A stretch of 64,000 bases of DNA from Corallincola holothuriorum (GTDB lineage Bacteria > Pseudomonadota > Gammaproteobacteria > Enterobacterales > Neiellaceae): assembly GCF_003336225.1 (NCBI RefSeq), contig NZ_QPID01000001.1, forward strand, positions 496,001 to 560,000, in the 5' to 3' direction. The position numbers and the translations under genes are program-made. A model generated the notes under the pieces. It saw only the letters and a program-made list of their open reading frames with translations, was not told the origin of the DNA and searched no databases. This document shows, one piece after another, positions 38,979-49,016 of the stretch (position 1 is the first letter of the stretch; the number at the start of each line of letters is the position of its first letter).

Positions 38979-39173
38979 ATGAAAATGACGAAAGGCGTTA
39001 AAAGTTTTGTTAAGTCACTGGCGTGTGCAACCCTGCTTTGGTTGTTCTTCAGCTGGCTTACTGGCTCACCTACACTTTCTATCGTTACTGCCGCCCTAGT
39101 ATTATCTGCCGGCGTACTTGCGTTGATAGAAGAGCTTGTTCACACGAAGAAAAGTGATCATTTGGTGTTATAG
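38979..39173 (+). CDS. Small membrane protein
   Basis: A 64-residue protein from ATG 38979 (MKMTKGVKSF), with AGAG close upstream. The longer frame from 38877 adds a non-hydrophobic stretch and is less likely. Two hydrophobic segments (about 12-28 and 31-50) make a helical hairpin, followed by a charged tail. No family recognised and no partner gene nearby. Confidence 0.55.
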   Translation: MKMTKGVKSFVKSLACATLLWLFFSWLTGSPTLSIVTAALVLSAGVLALIEELVHTKKSDHLVL

Positions 39174-39317
39174 ACATCAGCTTATAGCCTGCTTCTCTTG
39201 CCTTGTGGCAGGCACTCACTTTATTTTTCAAAGTCCCTAATAGAAACTCAATCTAGCTTCCCAAGCTATCAGTTGACGCAACACCTCTCTTGCAGTGTTT
39301 CCTTTATCGATAAACAT

Positions 39318-39343
39318 AAAAAAGGCCACCAATTAGGCAGCCT
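39318..39343 (-). terminator. Intrinsic terminator of asd
   Basis: On the minus strand an 8-bp stem with two G-U pairs (39343-39336 with 39330-39323) is followed by six T. It lies 28 bases past the asd stop. Confidence 0.75.
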
Positions 39344-39370
39344 ATTGGCAATCTGTTAACGAACAGACGC

Positions 39371-40483
39371 TTACTTGTCGAGCAAAATACGCAACATGCG
39401 ACGTAACGGTTCGGCAGCGCCCCATAACAGCTGATCACCGACAGTAAAGGCTGATATGTATTCAGGCCCCATAGAGAGCTTTCTAATACGCCCAATAGGA
39501 ACACTCAACGTGCCTGTCACCTTGGTCGGTGTCAGCTCTTCAACCGTGATTTCACGATCGTTAGGGATCACCTTAACCCAGTCATTGTGAGAAGCGAGTA
39601 TTGATTCAATTTCACTGACAGGTAGGTCTTTATTTAGCTTAATAGTCAGCGCCTGACTATGACAACGCATCGCGCCAATACGAACACAAAGGCCATCGAT
39701 AGGTACGGGCGACTCACTACGGCCTATGATCTTATTAGCTTCAACTTCAGCCTTCCACTCTTCGCGGCTCTGACCGCTAGGCATTGGCGTATCAATCCAA
39801 GGGATCAGAGATCCCGCTAGCGGCACACCAAATTGATCGGTAGGGAATTCACCGTTACGCATTCTATCTGCAACTTTACGGTCAATATCCAAAATGGCCG
39901 ATGCCGGGTCATCCAGCTCAGCTTTCACTTCATCACGCAAATCGCCCATTTGACTGATCAATTCACGCATGTTGCGTGCACCGGCACCCGATGCCGCTTG
40001 ATATGTCATTGGGCTAACCCAGTCTACTAGGCCTTTTTCAACCAAACCGCCAATCGCCATCAATAGCAAGGATACGGTACAGTTCCCACCGACGAAGGTT
40101 TTCACCCCAGCGTCAAGGCCTTGTGAAATAACGTCAGCATTGACCGGATCAAGAACAATAATGGCGTCATCGTCCATACGTAGGCTTGATGCCGCATCAA
40201 TCCAATAACCTTGCCAGCCAGCTTCACGTAATGGTTCAAACACAGCCTTGGTATAATCACCACCCTGACAGGTAATAATCACATCCATCGCTTTAAGCGC
40301 ATCAATGTCGTAAGCATCTTTCAACGGTGTCACCGGTTTACCAATATCCGGGCCGGGCTGTCCCGCCTGAGATGTGGTGAAGAAAGTGGTATCGACCAAT
40401 GAAAAATCGTTCTCTTCTTGCATACGCTGCATCAACACAGAGCCAACCATGCCGCGCCAGCCTACTAAACCTACGTTCATCAT
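39371..40483 (-). CDS. asd: Aspartate-semialdehyde dehydrogenase
   Basis: A 370-residue enzyme that reduces aspartyl phosphate to the semialdehyde for lysine, threonine, methionine and peptidoglycan diaminopimelate. The N-terminal nucleotide site is [13 protein letters not shown], the catalytic cysteine is in [10 protein letters not shown], and the late histidine in [13 protein letters not shown] binds substrate. Length and motifs match the gram-negative type. It stands alone and has a terminator. Confidence 0.97.
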   Translation of the reverse strand: MMNVGLVGWRGMVGSVLMQRMQEENDFSLVDTTFFTTSQAGQPGPDIGKPVTPLKDAYDIDALKAMDVIITCQGGDYTKAVFEPLREAGWQGYWIDAASSLRMDDDAIIVLDPVNADVISQGLDAGVKTFVGGNCTVSLLLMAIGGLVEKGLVDWVSPMTYQAASGAGARNMRELISQMGDLRDEVKAELDDPASAILDIDRKVADRMRNGEFPTDQFGVPLAGSLIPWIDTPMPSGQSREEWKAEVEANKIIGRSESPVPIDGLCVRIGAMRCHSQALTIKLNKDLPVSEIESILASHNDWVKVIPNDREITVEELTPTKVTGTLSVPIGRIRKLSMGPEYISAFTVGDQLLWGAAEPLRRMLRILLDK

Positions 40484-40699
40484 GCTGCTTTCGCTATCCT
40501 CTGATTACAGGCCAAACCATAAGTCACGGTTTAGCACAAGGGGGTTCAAACCAAACTGAACAGGCTTTATGGCAAGTCAAAGTGCCACTCTGGCAAGCCT
40601 ACTGAACAGAGCAGCCCACAATACCGATTTTTGAGCTAAAAAGGAATCCTCACAGCGGGGGAAATAACTCCCCCCAACACGCTTATATGCTTGCAAACA

Positions 40700-40924
40700 C
40701 TATGACTGTGCCGCGTCTTTAACCGCGCGCTTTACAAATCCCTCTAAACCTTCCAGCTTTACTTCATATACTAAAGCAAGTAATTCGCCTAGCTCTCCTT
40801 TCGGAAAGCCCTGCTTTGCCAACCAAACCATGTAAGGCTCGGGTATGTCGATCAATGGCCTACCCGCATACTTACCGAATGGCATCGACATCTCTGTTAG
40901 CTTTCTTAGCACACTGGCATCCAA
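40700..40924 (-). CDS. DUF3820 family protein
   Basis: A 74-residue protein of the DUF3820 family, recognised by MPFGKYAGRPLIDIPEPYMVWLAK-type sequence. Function is not established. It lies 3 bases downstream of the S9 peptidase gene on the same strand, so the two are probably one transcript. Confidence 0.85.
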   Translation of the reverse strand: MDASVLRKLTEMSMPFGKYAGRPLIDIPEPYMVWLAKQGFPKGELGELLALVYEVKLEGLEGFVKRAVKDAAQS

Positions 40925-40927
40925 CGT

Positions 40928-42991
40928 TTAGCCCTCGTCCGACGGATCTGACAGTAGTTTGCTGCTAGGCCCACCATATTGTTCAAACCACCACAAGATA
41001 TGAGCAACTTTACTCATGAGATTTGATGGCCGCGCTGCAATCCCATGACCTGCACCAGGGATCCTAACCATTGCGGTATCGACCCCAGCAAGCTTTAACG
41101 CTTGATAGTATTGCTCTGTTTCAGAAATTGGTGTGCGGTAATCAGATTCCCCGGTCAACAGCATGGTGGGTGTTTTAACGTTTCCAACATAGCTGATCGG
41201 CGAACGCTTCATATAAGCCTCCATATCGTCCCAAGGTAACGAATCAAACCAGTATTGGGTAAAAAATGGATAGGCGTCTGCCGTTAAACTAAAGCTATAC
41301 CAGTTGATCACAGGCTTAGCTACTACAGCGGCTTTGAAGCGATCGGTATGACCAACGATCCACGCGGTCAGCGTTCCACCACCACTACCGCCAGTCACAT
41401 AGAGTTGCTCAGGGTCAACAAAACCTTTGGCAATAACGGCATCAACACCAGAGATCAGATCATCGTAATCCTCAGATGGATAATTGTGATGGATATAATT
41501 CGCAAAGACTTCACCGTAACTGTCGCTACCACGCGGGTTAACATACAAAACCACGTAACCAGCCGCGGCAAACAGCTGGATTTCCGCAGCAAAGCGGGCG
41601 CCATAATTCGCCACCGGTCCACCATGGATCTCGAGCATCAAAGGATATTTCTTAGTGGCATCGAAGTTTGGTGGGTATGCGATCCAACCTTGTATCTCCA
41701 AGCCATCAGCGGACGACGGGTAGCGGATCTCTTCAATCGTCGCTAACTGCTTGCGGGATAATAGTGTCTTGTTTAAATGGGTAATCCTTTTGGCTTTACC
41801 CCCACGGTAGTTCACAATAGCAATTTCGGCAGGGGAAAGCCCGTCAGTCGTCGTAAACGCAATTTGGCGACCTTTTACAGTGAACTGGCCACCAGCATAA
41901 GGTCGGCCTAAAGAAAGCCCTCCGACATCGCTAACCACCTGCTTAAAGCGGCCGTTGCGATCAGTACGGCCTATGTAGGTGTTGCCTTGGTCATCATATT
42001 GAAAATAGATATGCTTGCCATTGTCAGACCACACAGGTGCCGCCACACTTCTATCCAGCTCTGCAGTTAAAACGCGCGAATTCCCTGTCGCTAAATTTAA
42101 CAAGTAAAGTTGGCGATTCTGGTAGATCACTTTCCTGTCATCGAAGCCGACATAAGCGATGTACTTACCGTCAGGAGACAACGCTGGATGCGCATCTGGA
42201 CCTACCCGGTCGGTTAAAGGCTTCACCTTGCCATTGTTCAAAGACAGTGCAAACAGTTCACTGTTTAATGGTGCCTTTTCAGCATCTGGAACAGCAGAGA
42301 AATAGATGGTTTTAACATCCGGGGAAAATGCTAGTGGACCATCATGATCGTACTGTGCCTGAGTTAATTGGATCGCCGAGCCGCCGTCGGCGGACATCAT
42401 GAAGATTTGTTGGTTACCAGCCGGTAGGTACCCTGCCCCATCAAATCGGTAAAACGTCGAGGAGACCACTTTGGCTGGTGGCGCCCAATCAGCAGTCCTA
42501 GGCTTGCCAGGCAATGCCACTAACGGTTTTTCTTGGCGCGGAACAAACGCAGTGAATAGTAACGAAGCACCGTCCGGCGACCAGGTGAGATTAGTAGGAC
42601 CCTCAGGTAACTGGCTTAGCACAGCGATCTGTCCGGTGTCTTGCCAGCGCATATAAAGCTGAGTAGAGCCACCGCGGTTAGAGATAAATGCTAGACGTTT
42701 GCCGTCTGGTGATAGTCTCGGGGACCGATCATTGAACAACCCTGTCGTTAACGGCCTGAGTTCACCACTAGCGATATTCGCCACCCACAAATTACTGCGT
42801 TTCCTGTCTTTTTCAATATCCATAAAGTTGCGAACAAAAATAACTTGTTCACCACTACGACTGAGTTGTGGATCGGAGGCATATTCTAGGGCAAACACAT
42901 CCTCCAATTGCAACGTTTCAAGAGGCGCAGCGAATAACAAATGACTTTGTGCTAACAGACAAAACGATACCAATGCAGCAAAGCAGCGCAT
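40928..42991 (-). CDS. S9-family prolyl oligopeptidase-like serine peptidase
   Basis: A 687-residue exported peptidase with a signal peptide ending after LLFA (about residue 21). Residues 30-400 form a beta-propeller with WD/PD40-type repeats (SPDGKRLAFISN, SPDGKYIAYVGF). The catalytic domain has the nucleophile in YVTGGSGGGTLT, the acid in TGESDYRTPI and histidine in PGAGHGIAARP. The class degrades short peptides (acylaminoacyl-peptidase type). It precedes the DUF3820 gene. Confidence 0.94.
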   Translation of the reverse strand: MRCFAALVSFCLLAQSHLLFAAPLETLQLEDVFALEYASDPQLSRSGEQVIFVRNFMDIEKDRKRSNLWVANIASGELRPLTTGLFNDRSPRLSPDGKRLAFISNRGGSTQLYMRWQDTGQIAVLSQLPEGPTNLTWSPDGASLLFTAFVPRQEKPLVALPGKPRTADWAPPAKVVSSTFYRFDGAGYLPAGNQQIFMMSADGGSAIQLTQAQYDHDGPLAFSPDVKTIYFSAVPDAEKAPLNSELFALSLNNGKVKPLTDRVGPDAHPALSPDGKYIAYVGFDDRKVIYQNRQLYLLNLATGNSRVLTAELDRSVAAPVWSDNGKHIYFQYDDQGNTYIGRTDRNGRFKQVVSDVGGLSLGRPYAGGQFTVKGRQIAFTTTDGLSPAEIAIVNYRGGKAKRITHLNKTLLSRKQLATIEEIRYPSSADGLEIQGWIAYPPNFDATKKYPLMLEIHGGPVANYGARFAAEIQLFAAAGYVVLYVNPRGSDSYGEVFANYIHHNYPSEDYDDLISGVDAVIAKGFVDPEQLYVTGGSGGGTLTAWIVGHTDRFKAAVVAKPVINWYSFSLTADAYPFFTQYWFDSLPWDDMEAYMKRSPISYVGNVKTPTMLLTGESDYRTPISETEQYYQALKLAGVDTAMVRIPGAGHGIAARPSNLMSKVAHILWWFEQYGGPSSKLLSDPSDEG

Positions 42992-43141
42992 AATGGTCTC
43001 CCTGGAATATGGAATTATTTTGATTATGAGCCAAACACACTAACGGACGGAGCTGCGCCGTTCAATAAAGCGATAGGAATTGAAATAGTTAGTAACATTT
43101 GTTTCGATGATAGGAGAGTGAGATCACCAACAATAAACGGC

Positions 43142-43447
43142 TTATAAAGGAGCCCGAGTGATCAATGAAAGCTGCTCGTTCACCTCATACAGATGAGACT
43201 CGAACTCTGTCACTCCCAACGCCTCTAATCGCTTCCTGTGAGCTAGCAGGAAATCTTCTGCATCAGCCTCATTTGCGAAAAGGTAGATCCCACCAGCAAG
43301 TCGTGTATCGCGATTTTCGGTCCAAATCTTCCATTTCAAACCAGGCGCTTGCGCTATTTCCTCGGCCAAACCGCGACACGCATCTTCAAGCTGCTGATGC
43401 CATGGGCCGCGACTATGAAAGTGGATTTCGAGAATAACGTCTGTCAT
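43142..43447 (-). CDS. YdhR-type monooxygenase-fold protein
   Basis: A 101-residue protein with the ferredoxin-like ABM fold pattern seen in YdhR: an ILEIHFHSRGPW strand, then LKWKIWTENRDTRLAGGIYLF and an EADAEDFLLAHRKRL helix. YdhR relatives are called putative monooxygenases, but their substrate is not known. It is leftward and isolated. Confidence 0.8.
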   Translation of the reverse strand: MTDVILEIHFHSRGPWHQQLEDACRGLAEEIAQAPGLKWKIWTENRDTRLAGGIYLFANEADAEDFLLAHRKRLEALGVTEFESHLYEVNEQLSLITRAPL

Positions 43448-43550
43448 GAGTTAGCCAAACAAAAGATACCTATGCTGAGTTTAGCTAATAGCAAGGTTTC
43501 TGGTATGCGCAATATCAAGCCGATATAACTGACCGTCTGATCAGGCGGAA

Positions 43551-44240
43551 CTACTCAATACCTAAATACTTATGGGTCTGTATCGACAAGCGCCAATTTC
43601 TAGCGATACATGTTCTCACGGCAAGTTCAGTGGCGCGAGGTTTTTGGCTTATCGGCTGTAGGCAGATTGTTTTTCCTGACAGTTGACCCGACGCTGATAT
43701 GGGCGCCAACAATGCATCAAGTTCATCAATATGTGATTGCTTCGCCACTGGGTGTTTAATCTCGTTCGCCCTGAGTAGTGCGGATGCTAAAACATCATAT
43801 CCGCCTTTCATCGCCACTTTAGGCGAAACCGTTACCCAGGTTTTGTCATCTACCAAAACTTCAAATGTCCCTGAAGTCTCTATTTGGCAATGATAGCCGC
43901 GCGAAAAAAGTGTGGAAGTTAAGTCACTTAAGTTGTATACACAAGGCTCTCCACCAGTAATAACAACATGCTTAGCGGTATACCCCTGTTCAGCAAACAA
44001 ATTCAGCAACTGCTTACTGGTCATTTCACTCCAACACTCAGTTTCACCCTGCTCTGCTAACAGATCAACAACATCAATTTTGGCGTCATCATCTAACGGC
44101 CAGGTATGCTTAGTGTCACACCATGAGCAGCCGACGGGACAGCCCTGCAAGCGCACAAAGATTGCCGGAACGCCGGTATACACCCCTTCGCCTTGAATGG
44201 TTTCAAACACTTCATTGACTGGATAGGCGATTTGCTTCAT
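43551..44240 (-). CDS. queE: 7-carboxy-7-deazaguanine synthase
   Basis: A 229-residue radical SAM enzyme of the queuosine pathway. It converts carboxytetrahydropterin to 7-carboxy-7-deazaguanine. The cluster cysteines are in [15 protein letters not shown] (CX3CX2C), and the substrate region has [12 protein letters not shown]. It is divergent from queC across 79 bases, so both probably share a control region. Confidence 0.95.
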   Translation of the reverse strand: MKQIAYPVNEVFETIQGEGVYTGVPAIFVRLQGCPVGCSWCDTKHTWPLDDDAKIDVVDLLAEQGETECWSEMTSKQLLNLFAEQGYTAKHVVITGGEPCVYNLSDLTSTLFSRGYHCQIETSGTFEVLVDDKTWVTVSPKVAMKGGYDVLASALLRANEIKHPVAKQSHIDELDALLAPISASGQLSGKTICLQPISQKPRATELAVRTCIARNWRLSIQTHKYLGIE

Positions 44241-44319
44241 TGAATACCTGTTGTATGTGAGATAGATCGCGTAAAATGCCGGCGATTTATACGTTAAGCG
44301 CGAGCATTAAACAACCATC

Positions 44320-44979
44320 ATGAACGAAAAAGTCGTCGTAATATACTCAGGTGGCATGGACTCTTATACCGTGCTGAATAAAGCGATTAAGCAAGGCTAT
44401 GATGTCTATGCCTTGAGCTTTGACTACGGCCAACGCCATGTCAAAGAGCTCGAGGTCGCAGCCAGCGTCTGTAAAGAGTTAGCTATTCACCATAAAGTAG
44501 TTGATATCAGTGCCATCAATAGCCTGATTGGCGGATCTTCACTGACCGATGACATTGCAGTTGCCGAAGGCCATTACGAAGAAGAAAGCATGAAGTCAAC
44601 GGTGGTACCCAACCGCAATATGATCCTGCTGTCACTTGCTGTTGGTTATGCCGTTTCATTAAAAGCGGGCAAGGTCTTTTATGGCGCCCACTCCGGCGAT
44701 CATGCTATTTACCCCGACTGTCGGCCAGAATTCGTGCTGAAAATGAATGAGGTGGCAAAAATTGCCAACTATGAAGTTGTCGAAATATGCAGCCCTTATC
44801 TAAACGATAGTAAAATAGATATCCTCACCGATGGCCTGAAAATGGGGCTGGATTATAGTAAAACGTGGACATGTTATAACGGCAGAGAAAGAGCCTGTGG
44901 CAAATGCGGTGCATGTGTCGAACGACTCGAAGCATTTGAAAAAAATGCGTTGAAGGATCCGCTCTCTTACGAAGCCTAG
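44320..44979 (+). CDS. queC: 7-cyano-7-deazaguanine synthase
   Basis: A 219-residue ATP-dependent enzyme that makes preQ0 from the QueE product. The PP-loop is [11 protein letters not shown], and the zinc-binding cysteines are in [15 protein letters not shown]. The divergent pair with queE supports a queuosine role. A bidirectional terminator follows. Confidence 0.96.
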   Translation: MNEKVVVIYSGGMDSYTVLNKAIKQGYDVYALSFDYGQRHVKELEVAASVCKELAIHHKVVDISAINSLIGGSSLTDDIAVAEGHYEEESMKSTVVPNRNMILLSLAVGYAVSLKAGKVFYGAHSGDHAIYPDCRPEFVLKMNEVAKIANYEVVEICSPYLNDSKIDILTDGLKMGLDYSKTWTCYNGRERACGKCGACVERLEAFEKNALKDPLSYEA

Positions 44980-44985
44980 TAACAA

Positions 44986-45011
44986 GGAAAAGCGCCCAAC
45001 GGCGCTTTTCC
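44986..45011. terminator. Bidirectional terminator between queC and a leftward gene
   Basis: A perfect 11-bp stem (44986-44996 with 45001-45011) with a 4-base loop and A/T tracts built into the stem. It lies between the queC stop and the leftward gene ending at 45030, so it can end both transcripts. Confidence 0.8.
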
Positions 45012-45029
45012 CCAGCTAGGAACGCTCAC

Positions 45030-45398
45030 TTATTCAATATCTAATTCAGTGGCGTCGTGTTTCTTAAGCAGCGGCAAAACACTCTCAAATTGCTCTGCGT
45101 ACTTGTCACACAATTCACCATTGGGGTTTTCTTTCTTCAACACCTCAAACTCTGCAGCTGCTGTCGCTTTAACCTGCTCCCAGTCAACCTGAAGATCACC
45201 TGAAAAGCCGTTGGCATAAAGATAAAGCTTGGAGATCTCCTGCACTTTTTCTTTTTCTATTGTGACGCCACAGCTGTCATTCATATACATTAACTTACTA
45301 ATCCCTTCAGCCAACATATCTTGCGCAAGCTCTTCCGCCGCAAACGTCGGCGCAGCACAGAAAAGCAACACGCCCATAAATGCAGTTCTCTTTAACAT
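45030..45398 (-). CDS. Hypothetical exported protein
   Basis: A 122-residue protein with a clear signal peptide (cleavage after TFAA, about residue 21). The mature part is acidic and helical, with two cysteines (DSCGVT, ELCDKY) that could form a disulfide. No known family recognised. Convergent with queC and sharing its terminator. Confidence 0.7.
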   Translation of the reverse strand: MLKRTAFMGVLLFCAAPTFAAEELAQDMLAEGISKLMYMNDSCGVTIEKEKVQEISKLYLYANGFSGDLQVDWEQVKATAAAEFEVLKKENPNGELCDKYAEQFESVLPLLKKHDATELDIE

Positions 45399-46040
45399 CT
45401 AATTATACCTCTGGCATCTCTTGTTATTGATGGGATTAAACCTGATGGCATAAACGAAGCCAACCAAGGTCAATATGAATAATTAAAATTATTACCAAAC
45501 CTGCAAATGCGCCTGCTGCCGCAAACACGGCTACAACTATCTATACAGTTTGAGCTATCTCGCCATGTATCCTAAGTAACTTCAGCACCACCCAAGACAC
45601 AGACTTATGCACGTTAAGATAGCGCGCCAATGGCTCTTCTACCATAGCTCGTTTTGCTTAATTCAGCTTTCCAGCAGCACTAACATCTATCTGAAACTCT
45701 TGATCATTGCGCCATGGATTAACTATATGACTACGAAGTAACAAAATAATTCGCTCATAGAAATAACAACTCAAAAAATATAGTTGTTAAGCAGCCTAGC
45801 CTTCAAACTTAGCTTCGTATGTTGCAAGCGTCGACACAGCGTGTATCTGGCGTACTTACGTCTTAAACGTCAACGCGGCAATGCACCGGCGAGCAAGGTC
45901 GCCCCCCCATGTTGGATCACGCATTGCAGTCGCTCACTCGACATCGGCGATCATTGTTAGCAGAATAGCCTTTTACTTGGCTTTCGTAATCCAACTACAG
46001 GCCACCCTATTCATTAGGAGACATAAGTGGTTACTAAGAA
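45399..46040. other. Gene-poor region before rhombosortase
   Basis: A 642-base stretch without a convincing gene. On the minus strand one frame from 45780 to 45436 reads as protein-like segments interrupted by in-frame stops at 45658-45660 and 45541-45543. The last segment is strongly hydrophobic. This could be a decayed gene, but chance is not excluded. A 90-codon rightward open frame from 45881 overlaps the rhombosortase in another frame and is rejected. AGGAG at 46016-46020 may belong to the next gene, although it is 20 bases from its ATG. Confidence 0.5.
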
Positions 46041-46652
46041 ATGATACCAGCGCCAATCAGATCTGTGTGCCATTGGCCCAAAAGGCATTTGCCTATATCG
46101 CTAATTATAGGGTTATGTTTTATCAGCCAATTCACATGGCTGATCTTCCCTGAGCTTAAGGAATTACTAGCCTTTAACCATCAAGCAGTTGAGCGAGGAG
46201 GTTGGTATCGCCTCATTTCAGGCGCCATGATCCACACCAATGGGTATCACCTATTGATGAATGTTGCGGGGCTGGTCGCGATTACCCTGCTTTTTGGCAA
46301 AACCGTTAGCAGTGTTCGTGGGTTCGTGGCTTGGCTATCTATTACCGTGCTCAGTGGGTTAGCCATTTATCTTCTGGTCCCGGAAGTTAAATGGTTTGTT
46401 GGCTTATCAGGCAGCTTACATGGCCTGCTAGCGTGGGCTGCACTAACCCAGTTACCCAAGCACCTCTATTCAAATATCGCTTTGTTGATTGGATTAACGA
46501 TTAAGGTAGTGTTTGAGCAGGTAACCGGTGGTGATACTGGCACCAGTGAACTGATTGGTGCCAGAGTTTTAATCGAGGGGCACCTCATGGGGGCGCTGAG
46601 CGGTGTGGTGGTGGCATTAATAACTCAAATACTTATTCGACTGAAAAAGTAA
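46041..46652 (+). CDS. rrtA: Rhombosortase
   Basis: A 203-residue rhomboid-type intramembrane serine protease with about six membrane helices. The catalytic serine is in GLSGSLHGLL and the histidine in EGHLMGALSG. The conserved first region contains HTNGYHLLMNVAGL. The short length and these motifs point to the rhombosortase branch, which processes proteins with GlyGly-CTERM tails. The ATG at 46041 follows an in-frame stop. No GlyGly-CTERM substrate is encoded in this window. Confidence 0.85.
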   Translation: MIPAPIRSVCHWPKRHLPISLIIGLCFISQFTWLIFPELKELLAFNHQAVERGGWYRLISGAMIHTNGYHLLMNVAGLVAITLLFGKTVSSVRGFVAWLSITVLSGLAIYLLVPEVKWFVGLSGSLHGLLAWAALTQLPKHLYSNIALLIGLTIKVVFEQVTGGDTGTSELIGARVLIEGHLMGALSGVVVALITQILIRLKK

Positions 46653-46739
46653 TCAGAGCATTATTGGCTGCCGATTAAATTTACTGGCTTTAGCTCGCCT
46701 CGATAGCCATTGGCCGAACAATAGAGCAAGACCTACTGT

Positions 46740-47438
46740 TTAACTAGGCAATGAAGCATTGATTTGTTGCAATGTCAGCAGCGGATCCGCAGATTGGGTG
46801 ATCGGTCGACCAATGACTAAGTAATCGGAACCAGCAACAATGGCCTGTTCAGGCGTCATAATCCTCTGCTGATCACCAGCATCCGCGCCTGCAGGACGTA
46901 TCCCCGGCGTCACCAATTGAAACCCCTGACCCAATGCAGCTTTTAAAGAGGTCGCTTCTTGCGCAGAACAAACCACACCATCTAAGCCTGCGTCTTTGGT
47001 TAAATGAGCGAGATTCATAACGTGTTCTGCTGGGCTAATCGTAATACCAATGCCGCGGAGATCATCAGCGCTCATGCTGGTCAATACAGTTACAGCGATC
47101 AGCTTTGGACGTTCACTGCCGAAGCTGGTTAACGCTTCAGCAGCCTTAACCATCATCTGCCGCCCACCACTGGCATGAACATTAACCATCCACACGCCTA
47201 ACTCTGCTGAAGCGGCAACAGCACGAGCAACAGTATTTGGTATGTCATGAAACTTAAGATCAAGAAACACATCAAAGCCACGGCTTTGTAACGCCTTTAC
47301 GTATTCAGGCCCATACAAGGTGAACATCTCTTTGCCTACTTTCAAGCGGCATAGAGATGGATCAATTCGGTCAACAAAAGCAAGTGCGGCGTCTTGAGTT
47401 GGATAATCAAGGGCGACGATGACTTTTGGATCTTGCAT
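46740..47438 (-). CDS. pyrF: Orotidine 5'-phosphate decarboxylase
   Basis: A 232-residue TIM-barrel enzyme giving UMP in the last step of pyrimidine synthesis. The catalytic Lys-Asp array is in [11 protein letters not shown]. The C-terminal phosphate-binding loop is [12 protein letters not shown]. It is 21 bases downstream of lapB and the last gene of the leftward run that begins at lapA or ihfB. Confidence 0.97.
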   Translation of the reverse strand: MQDPKVIVALDYPTQDAALAFVDRIDPSLCRLKVGKEMFTLYGPEYVKALQSRGFDVFLDLKFHDIPNTVARAVAASAELGVWMVNVHASGGRQMMVKAAEALTSFGSERPKLIAVTVLTSMSADDLRGIGITISPAEHVMNLAHLTKDAGLDGVVCSAQEATSLKAALGQGFQLVTPGIRPAGADAGDQQRIMTPEQAIVAGSDYLVIGRPITQSADPLLTLQQINASLPS

Positions 47439-47459
47439 GGGGGCTCCTATCTACTTGAG

Positions 47460-48626
47460 TTACTCGCCATCCAAACCGCGGATAGGCTTAATACGGCCCC
47501 AGCTTTTACATGATGGGCACTGCCAAAGCAAGCTCCCGCTGGAAAAACCACAATTACAACAGCGATATTTTGGTTTTATACGGATCTGCGTAGATACCAG
47601 CTCTTGCAACGACTTCAGGCTTGAACGTGCCTTTGATGATTCGGCTGAGTTGATATGATAGTGCATCAGATGACAAAAGCCTTTCATGGTCGGATGACGC
47701 ACCAACTCTTGCCTAACTAATGCTTCTGCCGCATCATCACCATCGGTTATAGCAACCCGCTGCGCAAGCTTAATCAGAATGGATACGCCGGCGCCAAGCT
47801 GTAACAGGTCACGGAGGAAATGTTCAAACCCTTTAGGGTCTCTATGCCCTTGATATAGGTCTTCCACCGCAGCAACGATTTCACTGCAGAAATCAACGTC
47901 CTGATTAGGGATCTCTTGGTAGCATTTCAGAGCCCCTTTACGGTCGCCCTTTTCAATAAGTACTGATGCTTTAAGTAGGTAAGCTCGAATACAGGCATTA
48001 TCAGCTTTAAGCGCTTGGTTAATAAGCTTGAGTCCATCATTGTCCCCACGCGCTAATAAGGGTTCCGCCAACTCGCAATAGTAATGTGCCAATGATGTGG
48101 CAATTTTTGCTTTTTGTTGCAGCTTATATGATTCAACCACTGCAACGGCCTTTTCCCAGTCCTTGGTATATTCATAGATATGCAGAAGTTGTTCAGCAGA
48201 CTTGAGTTGGTAGCCTTCATGCTCGAGTAGCTCAATAAAAATCGTTTCAGCTCGATCGAAAAGACCCGCAACCAGATAATCATGGCCAAGTTCAAACATC
48301 GCAAAATCGCGTTGCTCTATGGGTAAGCTGGGGCGTGCAATAAGGTTTTGATGAAGACGAATAGCGCGGTCGACCTCACCACGCTTTCGAAACAGGCTTG
48401 CTAACGCCAGGTGTGTATCAATGGTTTCACTATCCACCTTAATCATGTCAATAAAGAGGTCAACGGCTTTATCTGATTGATCTGAGAATAGGTAATTTAG
48501 ACCGGCAACATATTTTTCAGACAGCTTTAAGCTAGTGTCCTTTAACTCCTGGTCTCCGCTTCGTCGGCCCATATACCAACCGTAAGCGACTGCGATAGGC
48601 AGCAGAAGAAAAAGCAACTCGCTCAT
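47460..48626 (-). CDS. lapB: LPS assembly regulator LapB (YciM)
   Basis: A 388-residue protein with one N-terminal membrane anchor (about 3-18), a series of TPR helices, and a C-terminal rubredoxin-like zinc module (YRCCNCGF, WQCPSCKSWG). LapB acts with FtsH to control LpxC and so lipid A levels, and coordinates LPS assembly at the inner membrane. Its start overlaps the lapA stop (TAATG), and pyrF follows 21 bases on. Confidence 0.96.
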   Translation of the reverse strand: MSELLFLLLPIAVAYGWYMGRRSGDQELKDTSLKLSEKYVAGLNYLFSDQSDKAVDLFIDMIKVDSETIDTHLALASLFRKRGEVDRAIRLHQNLIARPSLPIEQRDFAMFELGHDYLVAGLFDRAETIFIELLEHEGYQLKSAEQLLHIYEYTKDWEKAVAVVESYKLQQKAKIATSLAHYYCELAEPLLARGDNDGLKLINQALKADNACIRAYLLKASVLIEKGDRKGALKCYQEIPNQDVDFCSEIVAAVEDLYQGHRDPKGFEHFLRDLLQLGAGVSILIKLAQRVAITDGDDAAEALVRQELVRHPTMKGFCHLMHYHINSAESSKARSSLKSLQELVSTQIRIKPKYRCCNCGFSSGSLLWQCPSCKSWGRIKPIRGLDGE

Positions 48627-48916
48627 TAGATCGATTCGCCTTTGGAGTGAATCGAATTCTCCAGTTTCTTCTTCAATTTATCTCTTTCACTACTAACGAA
48701 GCGCAACTTGATCCGAGTGCGGAGATTGAAAAGAAACAGCGTAAATGCGCCGATACAAAACCCAAGCACTAAAAAGACACCTAACAGCGTCGCTAATTGA
48801 TACTCACCCATCGCGATGAGGTAATTGAACTCAACTAATTGACCGTTCCTGGCGCCGATTAAGACACAGAGGACAAATATAAGTGCCCATAATAGTAGGT
48901 AGATGACAAGTTTCAC
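48626..48916 (-). CDS. lapA: LapA (YciS) membrane protein
   Basis: A 96-residue protein from GTG 48916, with GGAGG 7 bases upstream. The longer frame to 48994 adds 26 unlikely residues. Two membrane helices (about 2-22 and 43-66) are followed by a basic coiled-coil tail (RDKLKKKLENS). It is co-transcribed with lapB and is thought to work with it in LPS assembly. Confidence 0.9.
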   Translation of the reverse strand: MKLVIYLLLWALIFVLCVLIGARNGQLVEFNYLIAMGEYQLATLLGVFLVLGFCIGAFTLFLFNLRTRIKLRFVSSERDKLKKKLENSIHSKGESI

Positions 48917-48971
48917 GAATGGGCCTCCAAGCGCAATTCCAAAACCTAACGCACGCCCGGTATTATGACAT

Positions 48972-48999
48972 AAAAAAACGGCATACCTAAGCATACCGT
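48972..48999 (-). terminator. Terminator of ihfB
   Basis: On the minus strand a 9-bp stem with two G-U pairs (48999-48991 with 48986-48978) and a 4-base loop is followed by seven T (48978-48972). The G-U pairs only exist in the leftward RNA, which supports that direction. It separates ihfB from lapA. Confidence 0.7.
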
Positions 49000-49016
49000 T
49001 TTTTTATCATTGACTA

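Noticed and set aside
40657-40674. G-run/C-run hairpin after the DUF3820 gene as terminator
   Set aside because: Stem of five G-C pairs but no T-run follows on the minus strand within a useful distance.
44241-44319. preQ1 riboswitch between queE and queC
   Set aside because: Only 79 bases between divergent starts and no visible preQ1 aptamer pattern.
45881-46153. 90-codon open frame before rhombosortase
   Set aside because: Overlaps the rhombosortase in another frame, basic and low-quality sequence, no recognisable domain.
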